From Wenxinia marina DSM 24838 (GTDB lineage Bacteria; Pseudomonadota; Alphaproteobacteria; Rhodobacterales; Rhodobacteraceae): 64,000 nt of DNA. The stretch is taken from contig NZ_KB902312.1 in assembly GCF_000379485.1 (NCBI RefSeq), forward strand, positions 277 through 64,276, read 5' to 3'. The position numbers were made by a program, and so were the translations under genes. Below the pieces are notes generated by a model, which saw only the letters and a list, made by a program, of their open reading frames with translations, was not told where the DNA came from and did not search any database. This document shows, piece after piece, positions 43,246-53,234 of the stretch (its first letter is position 1; each line of letters begins with the position of its first letter).

Positions 43246-44761
43246 CGACTCGGCCTCCCCTGTCGAAGATCCAGAACAGCGCCAGCGTCAGGGCCAGCAG
43301 CAGGAGGCCGGCGCCGGCCGCCGCCTCCATCCGGTAGGCGCCCATCAGGCGGTACATGGCGAGCGGCAGCGTCTCCTGCCGCTCGCCGGCGAACAGGGCG
43401 ATGACGCCGAGGTCCCCCATCGACAAAGCCGCGGCGAGGCCGGCGGCGAAGCCGAGCGGGCGGCGCAGGCGCGGCAGGAGGACGAGGCGGAGGCGTGGCC
43501 AGCCGGTCAGGCCGAGGGAGGTGGCGAGCCGGCCGTGCGCCGCCTCGGCCGACGCGACGGCGGGGACGAGAGCTGCGGTGGCGAAGGGCACGGACATCAG
43601 CGCGTTGACGAGGACGGTCACCGGCAGCGCCACGTCGAGGGGCGAGACGACGGGCCGGACGATCAGGAACAGGCCAGTGCCGAGGACCAGCGCCGAGACC
43701 GCGAGCGGCAGCGTGCCCGCGACCGTCGCCAGCCGCCCGCCGCGCAGGGCGAGCGCAAGCGCCAGCGCCACGGTCAGCGCGGCGGAGACCAGTGCCACGG
43801 CCAGAGAGCGCAGCGCCGCGGCCCAGATCGACGGCGGCAGGTCCGCGAGGCCCGGAGCGCCGCGGGCGACGACCATCGCCAATGGCGCCAGCAGGAACAG
43901 CGCGGCCGCGCCGATGACGCCGGCGTCCACCGCCCGCCACAGCGGCCCGCGCGCGTCCCACCGCTGCACCCGCCGGTCGAGGCCGCCGCCGAAGGCCGAC
44001 GGCAGCGCGATCTTCAGCGCCAGCAGCGTGCCGGCGAGGCAGAGCGCCACCTGCACCAGCGCCAGCGCCGCCGCCCGCCCGGGCGCGAAGTCGAAGCGCA
44101 GCGCCTGGTAGATCGCCAGCTCCACCGTCGTCGCCCGCGGCCCGCCGCCCAGGGTCAGGGCGACGGCGAAGGACGTCAGGCACAGGAGGAAGATCAGGAG
44201 CAGCGTGCCGGGGACGACGGCCCGCAGCATCGGCGCCTCCAGCAGCCGCCCGACGGGGGCGTTCAGGCTCGCGGCGAGGCGGAATCGTTCGGCCGGGATC
44301 GCCAGCCACCCCTGAAGAATCAGGCGCGTGGCGAGCGGCAGGTTGAAGAAGACGTGGGCGAGGACGACGCCCCGGAAGCCGTAGATCGAGACCGGATCGA
44401 CGCCCGCCAGTCCGAGGGCGGAGTTGAGGATCCCGCCGCGGCCGAAGACGGCGAGGAGGCCGAGGACGGCGACGATCACCGGCAGCAGGAACGGCGCGCC
44501 GAGGAGCGTCACCAGCGCGGCGCGGCCGGGAAAGCGCCGCCGCGCGAGCGCGCGGGCGACGGGAACGGCGAGGAGGACCGACAGACCGGCCGAGACGGCG
44601 GCCTGCGTCACGGTGAAGCGCAGCGCCGCCCAGTCCGCCGGGCCGGGCGCGAACCCGCCCCCGGCCCGCAACGCCACCGCGGCGAGCGGGCCGAGGACGA
44701 GGCCCGCGACCAGCGCCGCGGCGACGGCGCCAGGGACGCGGGGCGGGCCCGGCAGCCTCAG
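43232..44761 (-). CDS. thiP: Thiamine ABC transporter permease, probably starting at CTG
   Basis: About 509 residues with two fused permease halves (roughly 12 membrane segments); EAA-like loops occur in each half (RLAASLNAPVGRLLEAPMLR; RLATSLGLTGWPRLRLVLLP). The frame has no ATG, GTG or TTG until a GTG about 29 codons in, inside the first helix. A CTG at 44761-44759 overlaps the thiB stop as CTGA, mirroring the ATGA overlaps elsewhere, so I set the start there. Inner-membrane channel of the thiamine importer. Confidence 0.88.
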   Translation of the reverse strand: MRLPGPPRVPGAVAAALVAGLVLGPLAAVALRAGGGFAPGPADWAALRFTVTQAAVSAGLSVLLAVPVARALARRRFPGRAALVTLLGAPFLLPVIVAVLGLLAVFGRGGILNSALGLAGVDPVSIYGFRGVVLAHVFFNLPLATRLILQGWLAIPAERFRLAASLNAPVGRLLEAPMLRAVVPGTLLLIFLLCLTSFAVALTLGGGPRATTVELAIYQALRFDFAPGRAAALALVQVALCLAGTLLALKIALPSAFGGGLDRRVQRWDARGPLWRAVDAGVIGAAALFLLAPLAMVVARGAPGLADLPPSIWAAALRSLAVALVSAALTVALALALALRGGRLATVAGTLPLAVSALVLGTGLFLIVRPVVSPLDVALPVTVLVNALMSVPFATAALVPAVASAEAAHGRLATSLGLTGWPRLRLVLLPRLRRPLGFAAGLAAALSMGDLGVIALFAGERQETLPLAMYRLMGAYRMEAAAGAGLLLLALTLALFWIFDRGGRVGADA

Positions 44762-45738
44762 CGGCTGAGCGCGGTGCGCCACGTCTCGAGCGCCGGATCG
44801 CGGACCGCCTGCGCCTCCTGCGGCGGCAGGAGGAGCGCGGCGTCCGCCGGCAGCGGTTCGGCGAAGCCCTCGGGCAGGCCGTCCGACGGGGTGGCGACCG
44901 GGAACATCCAGTTGGTCGTCGGGATCGCCGACTGCGCGGCGTCGGTGGTCATGAAGGCGAGGAAGTCGCGGGCGAGGTCGGGTTGATCGGTCCCGGCGAC
45001 GATGCCGGCCACCTCGATCTGCATGTAATGGCCCTCGTCGAAGGTCCAGGCGACCTTGCCGTCGTCCTCCTCGGCGATGACGTGGTAGGACGGCGAGGTC
45101 GTGTAGGACAGGACCGCGTCGGCCTCGCCCTCGAGGAACAGGTTGTAGGCCTCGGTCCAGCCCGGCGTCACCGTGACGATGTTGTCCGCCAGCCCCTCCC
45201 AGATCGCGCCGGCCTCGTCGCCGTAGGCCGCCTCGACCCAGAGCAGCAGGCCCAGGCCGGGGGTGGAGGAGCGCGGGTCCTCGATCACGATGGACAGGTC
45301 GCTGTCCGCGAGCTCGCGGAAGGTGGCGGGCGCCTCGGTGCCGGCGTCCGCGACGAAGGCGAAGTAGCCCCAGTCGAACGGAACGAAGAGCGGGTCGTCC
45401 CAGGCGACGGGCAGCAGGTCCATCTCGGGCGACAGGCCGTGCGGCGCGAAGAGGCCGGTATCCGCGGCCGCCGCGGTCAGCGCGGTATCGAGGCCGAGGA
45501 TCACGTCGGCCTCGGTCGACGGGCCTTCCAGCTGGAGCCGGGACAACAGCGCGGCGCCGTCGCCGGCGGCGACGAAGCGCAGGTCGCAGCCGCACTCCGC
45601 CTCGAAGGCGGCCTCCACGATCGGGCCGGGGCCCCATTCGGTGTCGAAGCTGTCGTAGGTGTAGACCACCAGCTCGGGCGTCTGCGCGAGGGCGGGCGCG
45701 GCGAGAAGGGCAAGCGGCAGGGCGAGAAATCGTCTCAT
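44758..45738 (-). CDS. thiB: Thiamine-binding periplasmic protein
   Basis: A 326-residue substrate-binding protein. Signal peptide RRFLALPLALLAAPALAQ, then PELVVYTYDSFDTEWGPGP, the usual ThiB opening; PFDWGYFAFV, SSTPGLGLLLWVEA and SYTTSPSYHVIAEE continue the family pattern. It delivers thiamine to ThiPQ. ATG 45738 was chosen because it directly opens the signal peptide. Expression is predicted to be TPP-repressed by the riboswitch 57 nt upstream. Confidence 0.95.
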   Translation of the reverse strand: MRRFLALPLALLAAPALAQTPELVVYTYDSFDTEWGPGPIVEAAFEAECGCDLRFVAAGDGAALLSRLQLEGPSTEADVILGLDTALTAAAADTGLFAPHGLSPEMDLLPVAWDDPLFVPFDWGYFAFVADAGTEAPATFRELADSDLSIVIEDPRSSTPGLGLLLWVEAAYGDEAGAIWEGLADNIVTVTPGWTEAYNLFLEGEADAVLSYTTSPSYHVIAEEDDGKVAWTFDEGHYMQIEVAGIVAGTDQPDLARDFLAFMTTDAAQSAIPTTNWMFPVATPSDGLPEGFAEPLPADAALLLPPQEAQAVRDPALETWRTALSR

Positions 45739-45794
45739 GTGAGGTCCTTTCCTCATTCGGCCGCGCAGGCGGGCGGCATGAGAGGACCTCACGA

Positions 45795-45890
45795 CCTTCC
45801 CTCCGCCGGTGCGAGCCGGTTCAGGTTCGACGGGTTCGCGCTGGCGCGCATCTCAGCCTCCCGCCGATCCGGAGGCACCCCGAGGTGGGG
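45795..45890 (-). promoter_or_regulatory. TPP (THI-box) riboswitch
   Basis: Read on the minus strand, the order of conserved elements is CGGGGTGCC (from 45882), GGCTGAGATG (about 45858-45849), AACCCGTCGAACCTGAACCGG (about 45836-45816) and GCGGAGGGAAGG (45806-45795). These are the P1-P5 core sequences of the thiamine pyrophosphate riboswitch. It precedes thiBPQ, which fits feedback control of thiamine uptake. Confidence 0.93.
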
Positions 45891-45925
45891 AGGAAGGTAA
45901 TCGACGGGGCGGCGGGTGCAAGGGG

Positions 45926-46180
45926 GACGCGGTGCGGCGCTCGCGCGCGCCTTCGGCGCGGCATCGCCCCGCCCGCCGTCCCCGGCGGAGGGCGCGATCG
46001 CCGAGGACGTCTTGCGGCGGGGAGAGGTCGGGACCGCTGCTGGGGAAGCGGTTCAGGGGCAGGTGTGCCCTGAACGCGCCCCGTCCAGGGTGGTGCGATT
46101 CGCCGGAGCGTCAAGGATACCCGGCTGCGCCGGCGCGCTTCGCGCGTCCTTGACCCTCCGCCGAATCGCGGCAGGGGCGC
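45926..46180. repeat. Dispersed intergenic repeat, copy 3
   Basis: Nearly the same layout as 24421-24683: CGGCGCTCGCGCGCGCC, CATCGCCCCGCCCGCCGTCC, then TGGGGAAGCGG and the small hairpin (46052-46061 with 46066-46074, one C lost from the right arm). The long hairpin follows (46095-46117 with 46147-46169). It ends against the stop codon of the DEAD-box helicase gene and is upstream of the TPP riboswitch. Confidence 0.85.
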
Positions 46181-47407
46181 TTACGCCGCCTGGCGCGCCG
46201 AGCCCTTGGACGGACGGCGCGGGCGCGACCGGCGGGGCGGGCGCGACGGGCGGGCCTTCGGCTCGGGCTTCGCCGGGGCGAAACGTGCGCCCGAGGCGAC
46301 GGGGATCGAGGTGCCCATCGCCTTCTCGATGGCGACGAGTTCGCCCATCTCGTCCGGGGTGCAGAAGGCGATCGCGGCGCCGTCTGCGCCGGCGCGGGCG
46401 GTGCGGCCGATCCGGTGGACGTAGTTCTCGGGCACGTTCGGCAGGTCGTAGTTGTAGACGTGCTTCACGTCGGGGATGTCGATGCCCCGCGCCGCGACGT
46501 CGGTCGCGACCAGCACCCGCACCTGCCCGCCCTTGAAGCCCTCGATCGCGCGGTTGCGCTGGCCCTGGCTCTTGTTGCCGTGGATCGCGGCGACCGCGAA
46601 GCCGGCGTTCATCAGCTGCTTGGCCAGCTTCTCGGACCCGTGCTTGGTGCGGCCGAAGACGATGGCGCGCTCGGCCCGGTGGGCGTCGAGGAGGTCGATG
46701 AGGCGCTCGGTCTTGTCCGCGCGCTCCACGAAGTGGACCGATTGGCGGATCCGGTCGACGGCGGTGCCGGGGGGCGCCACCTCGACCCGGACCGGGTCGG
46801 TGAGGAAGTCCTTCGCCAGCTCGGCCATCTGCTTGGGCATCGTTGCCGAGAACAGCATCGTCTGGCGCTGGTCGGGAAGGCGCGCGGCGATCTTGCGCAG
46901 GGCGTGGATGAAGCCGAGGTCGAGCATCTGGTCGGCCTCGTCCAGCACCAGGAACCGGGTATCGGTCAGGTGCAGGGCGCGGCGGTCCATCAGGTCGATG
47001 AGGCGGCCGGGCGTCGCGACGAGGATGTCGGCGCCGCGGGCCAGCCGATGCGACTGGGCGTTGATCGAGGCGCCGCCGGTGACGACCTGGGTGCGCAGGC
47101 GCGCGCCCTCGCACAGCGGCTTCAGCGCGTCGGCGATCTGCGCGGCGAGCTCGCGCGTGGGCGCGAGGATGAGCGAGCGGGCGGCGCCGGCGGCGGGCCG
47201 CTCGGGCGCGGCGGTGAGGGCGGCGATCAGCGGCAGGCCGAAGGCGGCGGTCTTGCCGGTGCCGGTCTGGGCGAGGCCGATGACGTCGCGGCCCTTCATC
47301 GCCGGCGGGATCGCCTGGGCCTGGATCGGGGTCGGGTCGGTGATGCCGGCCGTCTTGAGGCGGGCGACGAGGTCGGCGTCGAGGCCGAGGTCGGTGAAGG
47401 AGGTCAA
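46181..47407 (-). CDS. DEAD-box ATP-dependent RNA helicase (RhlE-like)
   Basis: A 408-residue helicase. Motifs in order: Q motif (TDPTPIQAQAIP), I AQTGTGKTAA, Ia PTRELAAQI, II VLDEADQMLD, III FSATMP, V VATDVAARGIDIP and VI HRIGRTARAG. The C-terminal tail from about 375 is Arg/Pro-rich, likely RNA-binding. The start appears to be TTG 47407 (SFTDLGLDADLV), with AAGGAC just upstream; earlier in-frame codons look non-coding. RNA remodelling or decay role inferred. Confidence 0.93.
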   Translation of the reverse strand: MTSFTDLGLDADLVARLKTAGITDPTPIQAQAIPPAMKGRDVIGLAQTGTGKTAAFGLPLIAALTAAPERPAAGAARSLILAPTRELAAQIADALKPLCEGARLRTQVVTGGASINAQSHRLARGADILVATPGRLIDLMDRRALHLTDTRFLVLDEADQMLDLGFIHALRKIAARLPDQRQTMLFSATMPKQMAELAKDFLTDPVRVEVAPPGTAVDRIRQSVHFVERADKTERLIDLLDAHRAERAIVFGRTKHGSEKLAKQLMNAGFAVAAIHGNKSQGQRNRAIEGFKGGQVRVLVATDVAARGIDIPDVKHVYNYDLPNVPENYVHRIGRTARAGADGAAIAFCTPDEMGELVAIEKAMGTSIPVASGARFAPAKPEPKARPSRPPRRSRPRRPSKGSARQAA

Positions 47408-47745
47408 ACGTGTCCTTTCGGGCGCCCGGGACGAGCGCCGTCGTGCAGTGTCCGCGCATCGGCGGACGGGTGAGGCGAAGCCGCACGGACCCTGTCCCGG
47501 CATTCGGGGAGGGGCGGCTTCAGAACCCTTGCGTGATCTTGGGAACCGATGGTCCCGTCGTCTCGTGTCGACCTCTGTTCGGGCCGGACTGCTCACGCGG
47601 CAGGAGACGCGGGGTTGAGGGGCAGCTATAGGCCCGGCCCCTCCGGGTCAAGGGGGGCGGGCGCCGGCCGGCCGGAGTGCGGCGCGATTGCCTCGCGTGG
47701 GCGGTTGGGATAGGCCGAACCCGCCTGCGCGAGAGGGGATCGCCC
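47408..47745 (-). promoter_or_regulatory. Long leader and putative promoter of the DEAD-box gene
   Basis: A 338-nt gap between divergent helicase and aroC genes. On the minus strand TTGACC (47651-47646) and TATAGC (47630-47625) are spaced 15 nt, a fair sigma-70 pair. Transcription from there would give a leader of roughly 210 nt before the TTG start, as is common for cold-induced RNA helicases. No aroC promoter recognised. Confidence 0.4.
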
Positions 47746-48846
47746 ATGTCCTTCAACACTTTCGGCCACCTGTTTCGGGTCACCACCTGGGGCGAGAGCC
47801 ACGGGCCGGCGCTGGGCGCGACGGTGGACGGGTGCCCGCCGGGCATCGCGCTGACGGAAGACGACATCCAGCCGTGGCTGGACCGGCGGCGGCCGGGGCA
47901 GAACAGGCACACGACCCAGCGGCAGGAGCCGGACGCGGTGCGCATCCTTTCGGGCACGTTCGAGGGACGGACGACCGGCACGCCGATCCAGCTGACGATC
48001 GAGAACACGGACCAGCGGTCGAAGGATTACGGCGAGATCGCGCGGACCTTCCGCCCCGGCCACGCCGACATCACCTACCACCAGAAGTACGGCCTGCGGG
48101 ACTATCGCGGCGGCGGCCGGTCCTCGGCGCGCGAGACGGCGGCGCGGGTCGCGGCGGGCGGCGTGGCGCGGGCGGCGCTGGCCGCGCTGGCGCCGCAGGT
48201 CGAGATCCGCGCCTACATGATCCAGATGGGGCTGAAGACCATCGACCGGATGCGCTTCGATTGGAACGCGATCGCGCAGAACGACTTCTGGTGCCCCGAC
48301 CCCGGCGTGGTGGCGGAGTGGGCGGACTACCTGCAGGCGGTGCGCAAGGACCAGAACTCGGTCGGCGCCACGGTCGAGGTGGTCGCGCGCGGCGTGCCCG
48401 CCGGGCTCGGCGCGCCGGTCTACGGCAAGCTCGATTCCGACCTGGCGGCGGCGATGATGTCGATCAACGCGGTGAAGGGGGTCGAGATCGGCGAGGGGAT
48501 GGCGGCGGCGGCGCTGACGGGCCGGGACAATGCGGACGAGATCGTCATGGGCGCGGACGGGCCGGAATACCTGACGAACCACGCGGGCGGCGTCCTCGGC
48601 GGCATCTCCACCGGGCAGGACGTGGTGGTGCGGTTCGCGGTGAAGCCGACCTCGTCGATCCTGACGCCTCGGCGGTCGATCGACATCGCGGGCCAGCCGG
48701 TCGACGTGGTGACGAAGGGGCGGCACGATCCGTGCGTCGGGATCCGGGCCGTGCCGGTGGCCGAGGCGATGATGGCCTGCGTGATCCTCGATCATCTCCT
48801 GCTCGACCGGGGACAGACCGGCGGGGTGCGCGGCGCCATCGGCTGA
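47746..48846 (+). CDS. aroC: Chorismate synthase
   Basis: A 366-residue FMN-dependent enzyme of the last shikimate step. Signatures: [20 protein letters not shown] at the start, [22 protein letters not shown] near 105-125 and [20 protein letters not shown] near 280, with the C-terminal [17 protein letters not shown]. All the flavin-site histidines/arginines of these blocks are present. The ATG at 47746 gives the normal N-terminus. Confidence 0.97.
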   Translation: MSFNTFGHLFRVTTWGESHGPALGATVDGCPPGIALTEDDIQPWLDRRRPGQNRHTTQRQEPDAVRILSGTFEGRTTGTPIQLTIENTDQRSKDYGEIARTFRPGHADITYHQKYGLRDYRGGGRSSARETAARVAAGGVARAALAALAPQVEIRAYMIQMGLKTIDRMRFDWNAIAQNDFWCPDPGVVAEWADYLQAVRKDQNSVGATVEVVARGVPAGLGAPVYGKLDSDLAAAMMSINAVKGVEIGEGMAAAALTGRDNADEIVMGADGPEYLTNHAGGVLGGISTGQDVVVRFAVKPTSSILTPRRSIDIAGQPVDVVTKGRHDPCVGIRAVPVAEAMMACVILDHLLLDRGQTGGVRGAIG

Positions 48847-48861
48847 CGCCGCGCCCGGCGC

Positions 48862-49149
48862 TCAGATCGGCGCCATCGGCCCCGGCGCCATCTCCTCGTC
48901 CCCGTCCTCCTCGATCGGCACGCCGGTGACGTAGCCTCCGAGCGCGCCGTCCCAGCGCAAAAGCTCCCACGGCAGGGGATCGTGGCTCTCGCCGAGGCCC
49001 ATGAAGCCGCCGTGGCCGATCACCGCGGCGGTGATGCGGTAGTTCACCAGCTCGAAGATCAGCTCGTCGATCTGGCCCAGGCGCTCGCCCTCGGCGCCGA
49101 AGACCGGGGCGCCGATCACGTCGGCGGTGGTGACGGGTTCGTCCATCAT
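48862..49149 (-). CDS. PRC-barrel domain protein
   Basis: A 95-residue protein with a single PRC-barrel (TADVIGAPVFGAEGERLGQI, then VIGHGGFMGLGESHDPLPWE), the beta-barrel found in RimM and in photosynthetic reaction-centre subunit H. Stand-alone versions are common in alphaproteobacteria and of uncertain function. It overlaps the WYL regulator gene (ATGATG at 49149-49144). Acidic C-terminus. Confidence 0.85.
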   Translation of the reverse strand: MMDEPVTTADVIGAPVFGAEGERLGQIDELIFELVNYRITAAVIGHGGFMGLGESHDPLPWELLRWDGALGGYVTGVPIEEDGDEEMAPGPMAPI

Positions 49150-49925
49150 GACCTCTCGGCGGTGGCGTCGTCCGCGGAACGCGCCGGGGCGGGGCCGGAG
49201 TTCCCTCGGCCGGCGGAGAGTTGCGCGATGTAGTCGCGCAACAGGGGCACCCGCCGCGGGCGGAAGCTCTCGTCCGTCTCGCGCACCGCCGCGACGCGGG
49301 GCAGGCGGAACATGCGGAAATCCTGCCGCAGGCAGCACCAGGCGAGCAGCATCAGCGTGTAATCCAGATACACGATCTGCAGCGGCCAGATCCGCCGCGT
49401 CGTCGCCCGCCCCCCGGCGTCGCGGTAGTCGATGTCGAGAGCGCGCTCCTCCCAGCAGGCCTCGCGGAACGGGGCGAGGTCGAAGCGCGGCTGTTCGGGC
49501 CGGGAATGGCGGTAGACCATGAGCGCGGTCGTCGCGGCCTGCCGCCGCTGGCGGTCGGGCAGGCGGGCGATCAGCTTGGACATCGCCTGCTCGGCCGCCT
49601 CGGCCAGCTCGGCGTCGCCGGTCGCCCGCACCTCGCCGAGGCCGAGGAGCAGCGCCTCCAGCTCCAGCCGGTCGAAGCTCTGCGGCGGCAGCGCCGGATC
49701 CTCGGTGAGCGTGTAGCCATAGCCTGCCTCGCCGTCGATCAGCGCCCCCGAGGCGCGGAGCGTGGCGATGTCGCGGTAGATTGTCCGCTCGCTCACCCCC
49801 GTCGCCTCGGCGAGGCGCGAGGCGAGGACGGGCGGGCGCATCCGGCGCAGATGCTGCATCAGGGTCAGCAGGCGGTCGGCGCGGGACAAGGGGCGGCTCC
49901 TGACGGAAACTGGCAGCGCGGTCAC
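49146..49925 (-). CDS. HTH-WYL transcriptional regulator (YafY-like)
   Basis: A 259-residue regulator. The N-terminal helix-turn-helix (RPPVLASRLAEATGVSERTI, YRDIATLRASGALID) is of the HTH_11 type. The central-to-C-terminal region (from about 135) carries a WYL domain (ALDIDYRDAGGRATTRRIWPLQIVYLDYTLMLLAWC), a ligand- or nucleic-acid-sensing fold. It diverges from a glutathione S-transferase gene 37 nt away, its most likely target. Confidence 0.92.
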   Translation of the reverse strand: MTALPVSVRSRPLSRADRLLTLMQHLRRMRPPVLASRLAEATGVSERTIYRDIATLRASGALIDGEAGYGYTLTEDPALPPQSFDRLELEALLLGLGEVRATGDAELAEAAEQAMSKLIARLPDRQRRQAATTALMVYRHSRPEQPRFDLAPFREACWEERALDIDYRDAGGRATTRRIWPLQIVYLDYTLMLLAWCCLRQDFRMFRLPRVAAVRETDESFRPRRVPLLRDYIAQLSAGRGNSGPAPARSADDATAERS

Positions 49926-49962
49926 GCTAGCAGAGCGGCGAAGCCATCCAAGGAGAAACCCG

Positions 49963-50574
49963 ATGCTGACCTTCTACCACGCCCCCCGCTCGCGCTCGAC
50001 GCGGATCCGCAACCTGATGATCGAGCTCGGGATCGTGGACGAGGTGACGACGCGCCTCGTGCAGATCCGGCGCAACGACGGCTCGGGCGGCGCGGACCCG
50101 GCGAACCCGCACCTCGACGGCAAGGTGCCGCTGCTGGACCACGACGGCGTGCAGATCTGGGAATCGACGGCGATCATGCTGTACCTGACCGACCTCTTTC
50201 CCGAGGCCGGCCTCGGCGTCCCGCAGGGGGACCGACTCCGCGGCCGCTACCTGTCGTGGCTCGCCTGGTACGGCGACGTGCTGGAGCCGGTGCTGGTCCA
50301 TGCGATGACCGGCCTGTCCCACCCCGCGCTCGACGCCACCTTCCGCGGCAAGGCCGAGGCGCTGGCGCGCCTCGAGTGGGGTCTGTCGGACGGGCCCTGG
50401 CTGATGGGGGATCGCTACACCGCCGCCGACATCGTCTGCGCGTCGGCCTTCACCTGGGGGCCGGACATGATGCCGGACAGCCCCGTCCTGCGCGGCTGGA
50501 TCGAGCGCTGCACCGCGCGGCCGGGCTACGTCCGCGCGGCCCAGATGGACGAGGCGGACGTCGCCCGCGCCTGA
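49963..50574 (+). CDS. Glutathione S-transferase
   Basis: A 203-residue GST. The thioredoxin-like N-terminal half includes FYHAPRSRSTRIR (catalytic Ser/Tyr region), GKVPLLDHDGVQIWESTAIM with the cis-Pro and Glu-Ser glutathione-binding pair. The helical half ends in LMGDRYTAADIVCASAF, the N-capping box. Substrate unknown. Preceded by AAGGAGAAA. Likely controlled by the adjacent WYL regulator. Confidence 0.92.
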   Translation: MLTFYHAPRSRSTRIRNLMIELGIVDEVTTRLVQIRRNDGSGGADPANPHLDGKVPLLDHDGVQIWESTAIMLYLTDLFPEAGLGVPQGDRLRGRYLSWLAWYGDVLEPVLVHAMTGLSHPALDATFRGKAEALARLEWGLSDGPWLMGDRYTAADIVCASAFTWGPDMMPDSPVLRGWIERCTARPGYVRAAQMDEADVARA

Positions 50575-50940
50575 CGCGGCCCGTCCGGGGGGGCCGAGCA
50601 CCGCGGGCGCCCGGTGCCGGACGGCGCGCCGGCCCCCGCTCCCTGCGAGGTCGGCGACCCGGTTCCCGATCCTCGGCGCCGGGTTGCAAGGCCCCGAGGA
50701 CGCTTCACGTGGCCGCCCCCAGCGCTCCCGCGCGCCATGCCTCCTTCGCAAGCCCGAAAAGACGCAGCTGCCCGGCCGCCACCAGGCGCTCCGGTCGGCC
50801 CCTGCCGCGCAACCTGCCTCCTTCGCATGTCTGCAAATACGCCTGCGACCGGCCGCCACGGGCGCGCGGGTCCGGCCCTTTCCGCAGCGGGGCGGCTCCG
50901 CTAGACCACGGGGGGCAGTCCGCCGAAGAGGGCCACGAAG
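50575..50940. repeat. Non-coding gap with imperfect tandem repeats upstream of pyrB
   Basis: About 366 nt without a gene. Two clear units, around 50733-50795 and 50808-50868, share GCCTCCTTCGCA at a 77-nt period and CCGGCCGCCAC about 30 nt later; a weaker third unit lies near 50677-50729. On the minus strand each reads like GCGAAGGAGGCA, with a TATTT or TCTTTT tract before it. The pyrB promoter must lie here; I see no attenuator or riboswitch. Confidence 0.55.
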
Positions 50941-51899
<959 letters not shown>

Positions 51900-51903
<4 letters not shown>

Positions 51904-52436
51904 CCGACATGACGATACCGGCGAACGAGCGCGGCGCGGTCCGCGTCTTCGCCGTCGATCTGCCGCCCGAGGCGGCGAAGGAGTTCGCGGGCGGCGCACC
52001 GGGGACGGTCGCGCAGGCGCTCGGCACCAGCGAACTGGGCGCGCGCCATGTCGAGGTGTTCGACGTCGCCGACCTCAAGGGGGTCGGGCTGGCGTCGTAT
52101 CTGGAGCAGGGACTGGGCGTCGCGCCGGGCGAGCTGGACGGCGACCGGGCGCGGCTGGACGCCGTGACCGGGACGGTGGCGATCGTCCTGTCGGGCGCGT
52201 TCGACGGCGAGCGGCGCTCGCTCGCGGTCTCGTCGCCGCTGCGCTGGCTGGGGACGTGGCACGAGGCCGACGCCGAGACGCCCGAGATCGCGCTGTCGAG
52301 CGCGTCGGCCGAGGGGGCCGCCCCCATCGGCGAGGCGGGCGCGCCGGTCGGCGCGTCGCCGGGGTCGCGCGGGCTGATCCTGGTGGTCCTCGCGCTGGTC
52401 GTGCTGGCGATCCTCATCTGGATACTTGTGGCCTGA
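51900..52436 (+). CDS. Conserved hypothetical protein with C-terminal membrane anchor
   Basis: A 178-residue protein. Residues 10-120 form a soluble alpha/beta region ([48 protein letters not shown]); a Gly/Ala/Ser linker follows; residues 158-177 are one strongly hydrophobic tail helix, so it is probably tail-anchored facing the cytoplasm. It overlaps pyrB by 4 nt. Function unknown; position between pyrB and the pyrC-like gene suggests co-expression only. Confidence 0.75.
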
Positions 52437-52518
52437 TCCCCGCGGGTTGACCGGAGGGGGCCGACCGGGAACAGTGTTGGGCATTGCAGTGCCCGACATT
52501 GACACGGACCCTTTTCAC

Positions 52519-53163
52519 ATGACCGACAGCACGGGCGACCCGCCCCGTATGGAGGAGCCGCGCGAGGAGACGCCCGCCGGCTGGGAGGACATCCTCGCCC
52601 CCGGAGAGCGCATCCTGTGGCAGGGCCGCCCCGCCGGCGGCATCGTCTGGTCCGACCTCGTCTCGGTGCAGACGGTCTTCGGACTGTTCTTCACCGGGTT
52701 CGCGGTGTTCTGGACATCGATGGCGTCGGGAATGGGCGTCCCCCGCAACGCCCCGGGCATCTTCAACCTGTTTCCGCTGTTCGGCCTGCTGTTCGTCGGG
52801 ATCGGCCTCTACCAGGTCGTCGGCCGGCTGTTCTGGGACGCCTTCGCGCGTAACCGCACCCACTACACCCTGACCGACCGGGCGGCCTATATCGCCACCG
52901 ACCTGCCCGGCAAACGGTCGCTCGAGACGCACCGCCTGAGCGGCGACGTCCCGCCCCGGCTGGAGGACGGCGACTTCGGCACCGTCTGGTTCGGAGAGAA
53001 GACGCACCACCGCCCCGGAGGCTGGCGCGGCGGCAAGTATCGTCGCGCCCGCACCTGGAGCACGCCCGTCGGATTCCGCCGCATCCCGGACGCCCGCCGC
53101 GTGTTCGGCCTCGTCCGGCAGGCGTCCGCGGACGGCGATGACCCGCGCCGAGGCGCGCGCTGA
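52519..53163 (+). CDS. Membrane protein of unknown function with PH-like C-terminal part
   Basis: A 214-residue protein. ILAPGERILWQGRPAGG near residue 32 is the opening usual for small membrane-anchored PH-like (YdbT/DUF-type) proteins. Two membrane helices follow (about residues 49-67 and 80-100), then a beta-rich domain (RTHYTLTDRAAYIATDLPGK) ending in a basic tail. ATG 52519 is chosen; the upstream in-frame codons look non-coding. Confidence 0.75.
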   Translation: MTDSTGDPPRMEEPREETPAGWEDILAPGERILWQGRPAGGIVWSDLVSVQTVFGLFFTGFAVFWTSMASGMGVPRNAPGIFNLFPLFGLLFVGIGLYQVVGRLFWDAFARNRTHYTLTDRAAYIATDLPGKRSLETHRLSGDVPPRLEDGDFGTVWFGEKTHHRPGGWRGGKYRRARTWSTPVGFRRIPDARRVFGLVRQASADGDDPRRGAR

Positions 53164-53234
53164 CGCTGCCGCGCGCCTTGCCTTCGGCCCGCCGCCCGCG
53201 CTAACCCGCGCTCGGGGCCTCCGAGGGGCAGGGC

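Noticed and set aside
45926-46180. Insertion sequence explaining the double-hairpin repeat
   Set aside because: The unit is about 250 bp with no open frame for a transposase, and I could not see target-site duplications at the copies; it is better described as a non-coding dispersed element.
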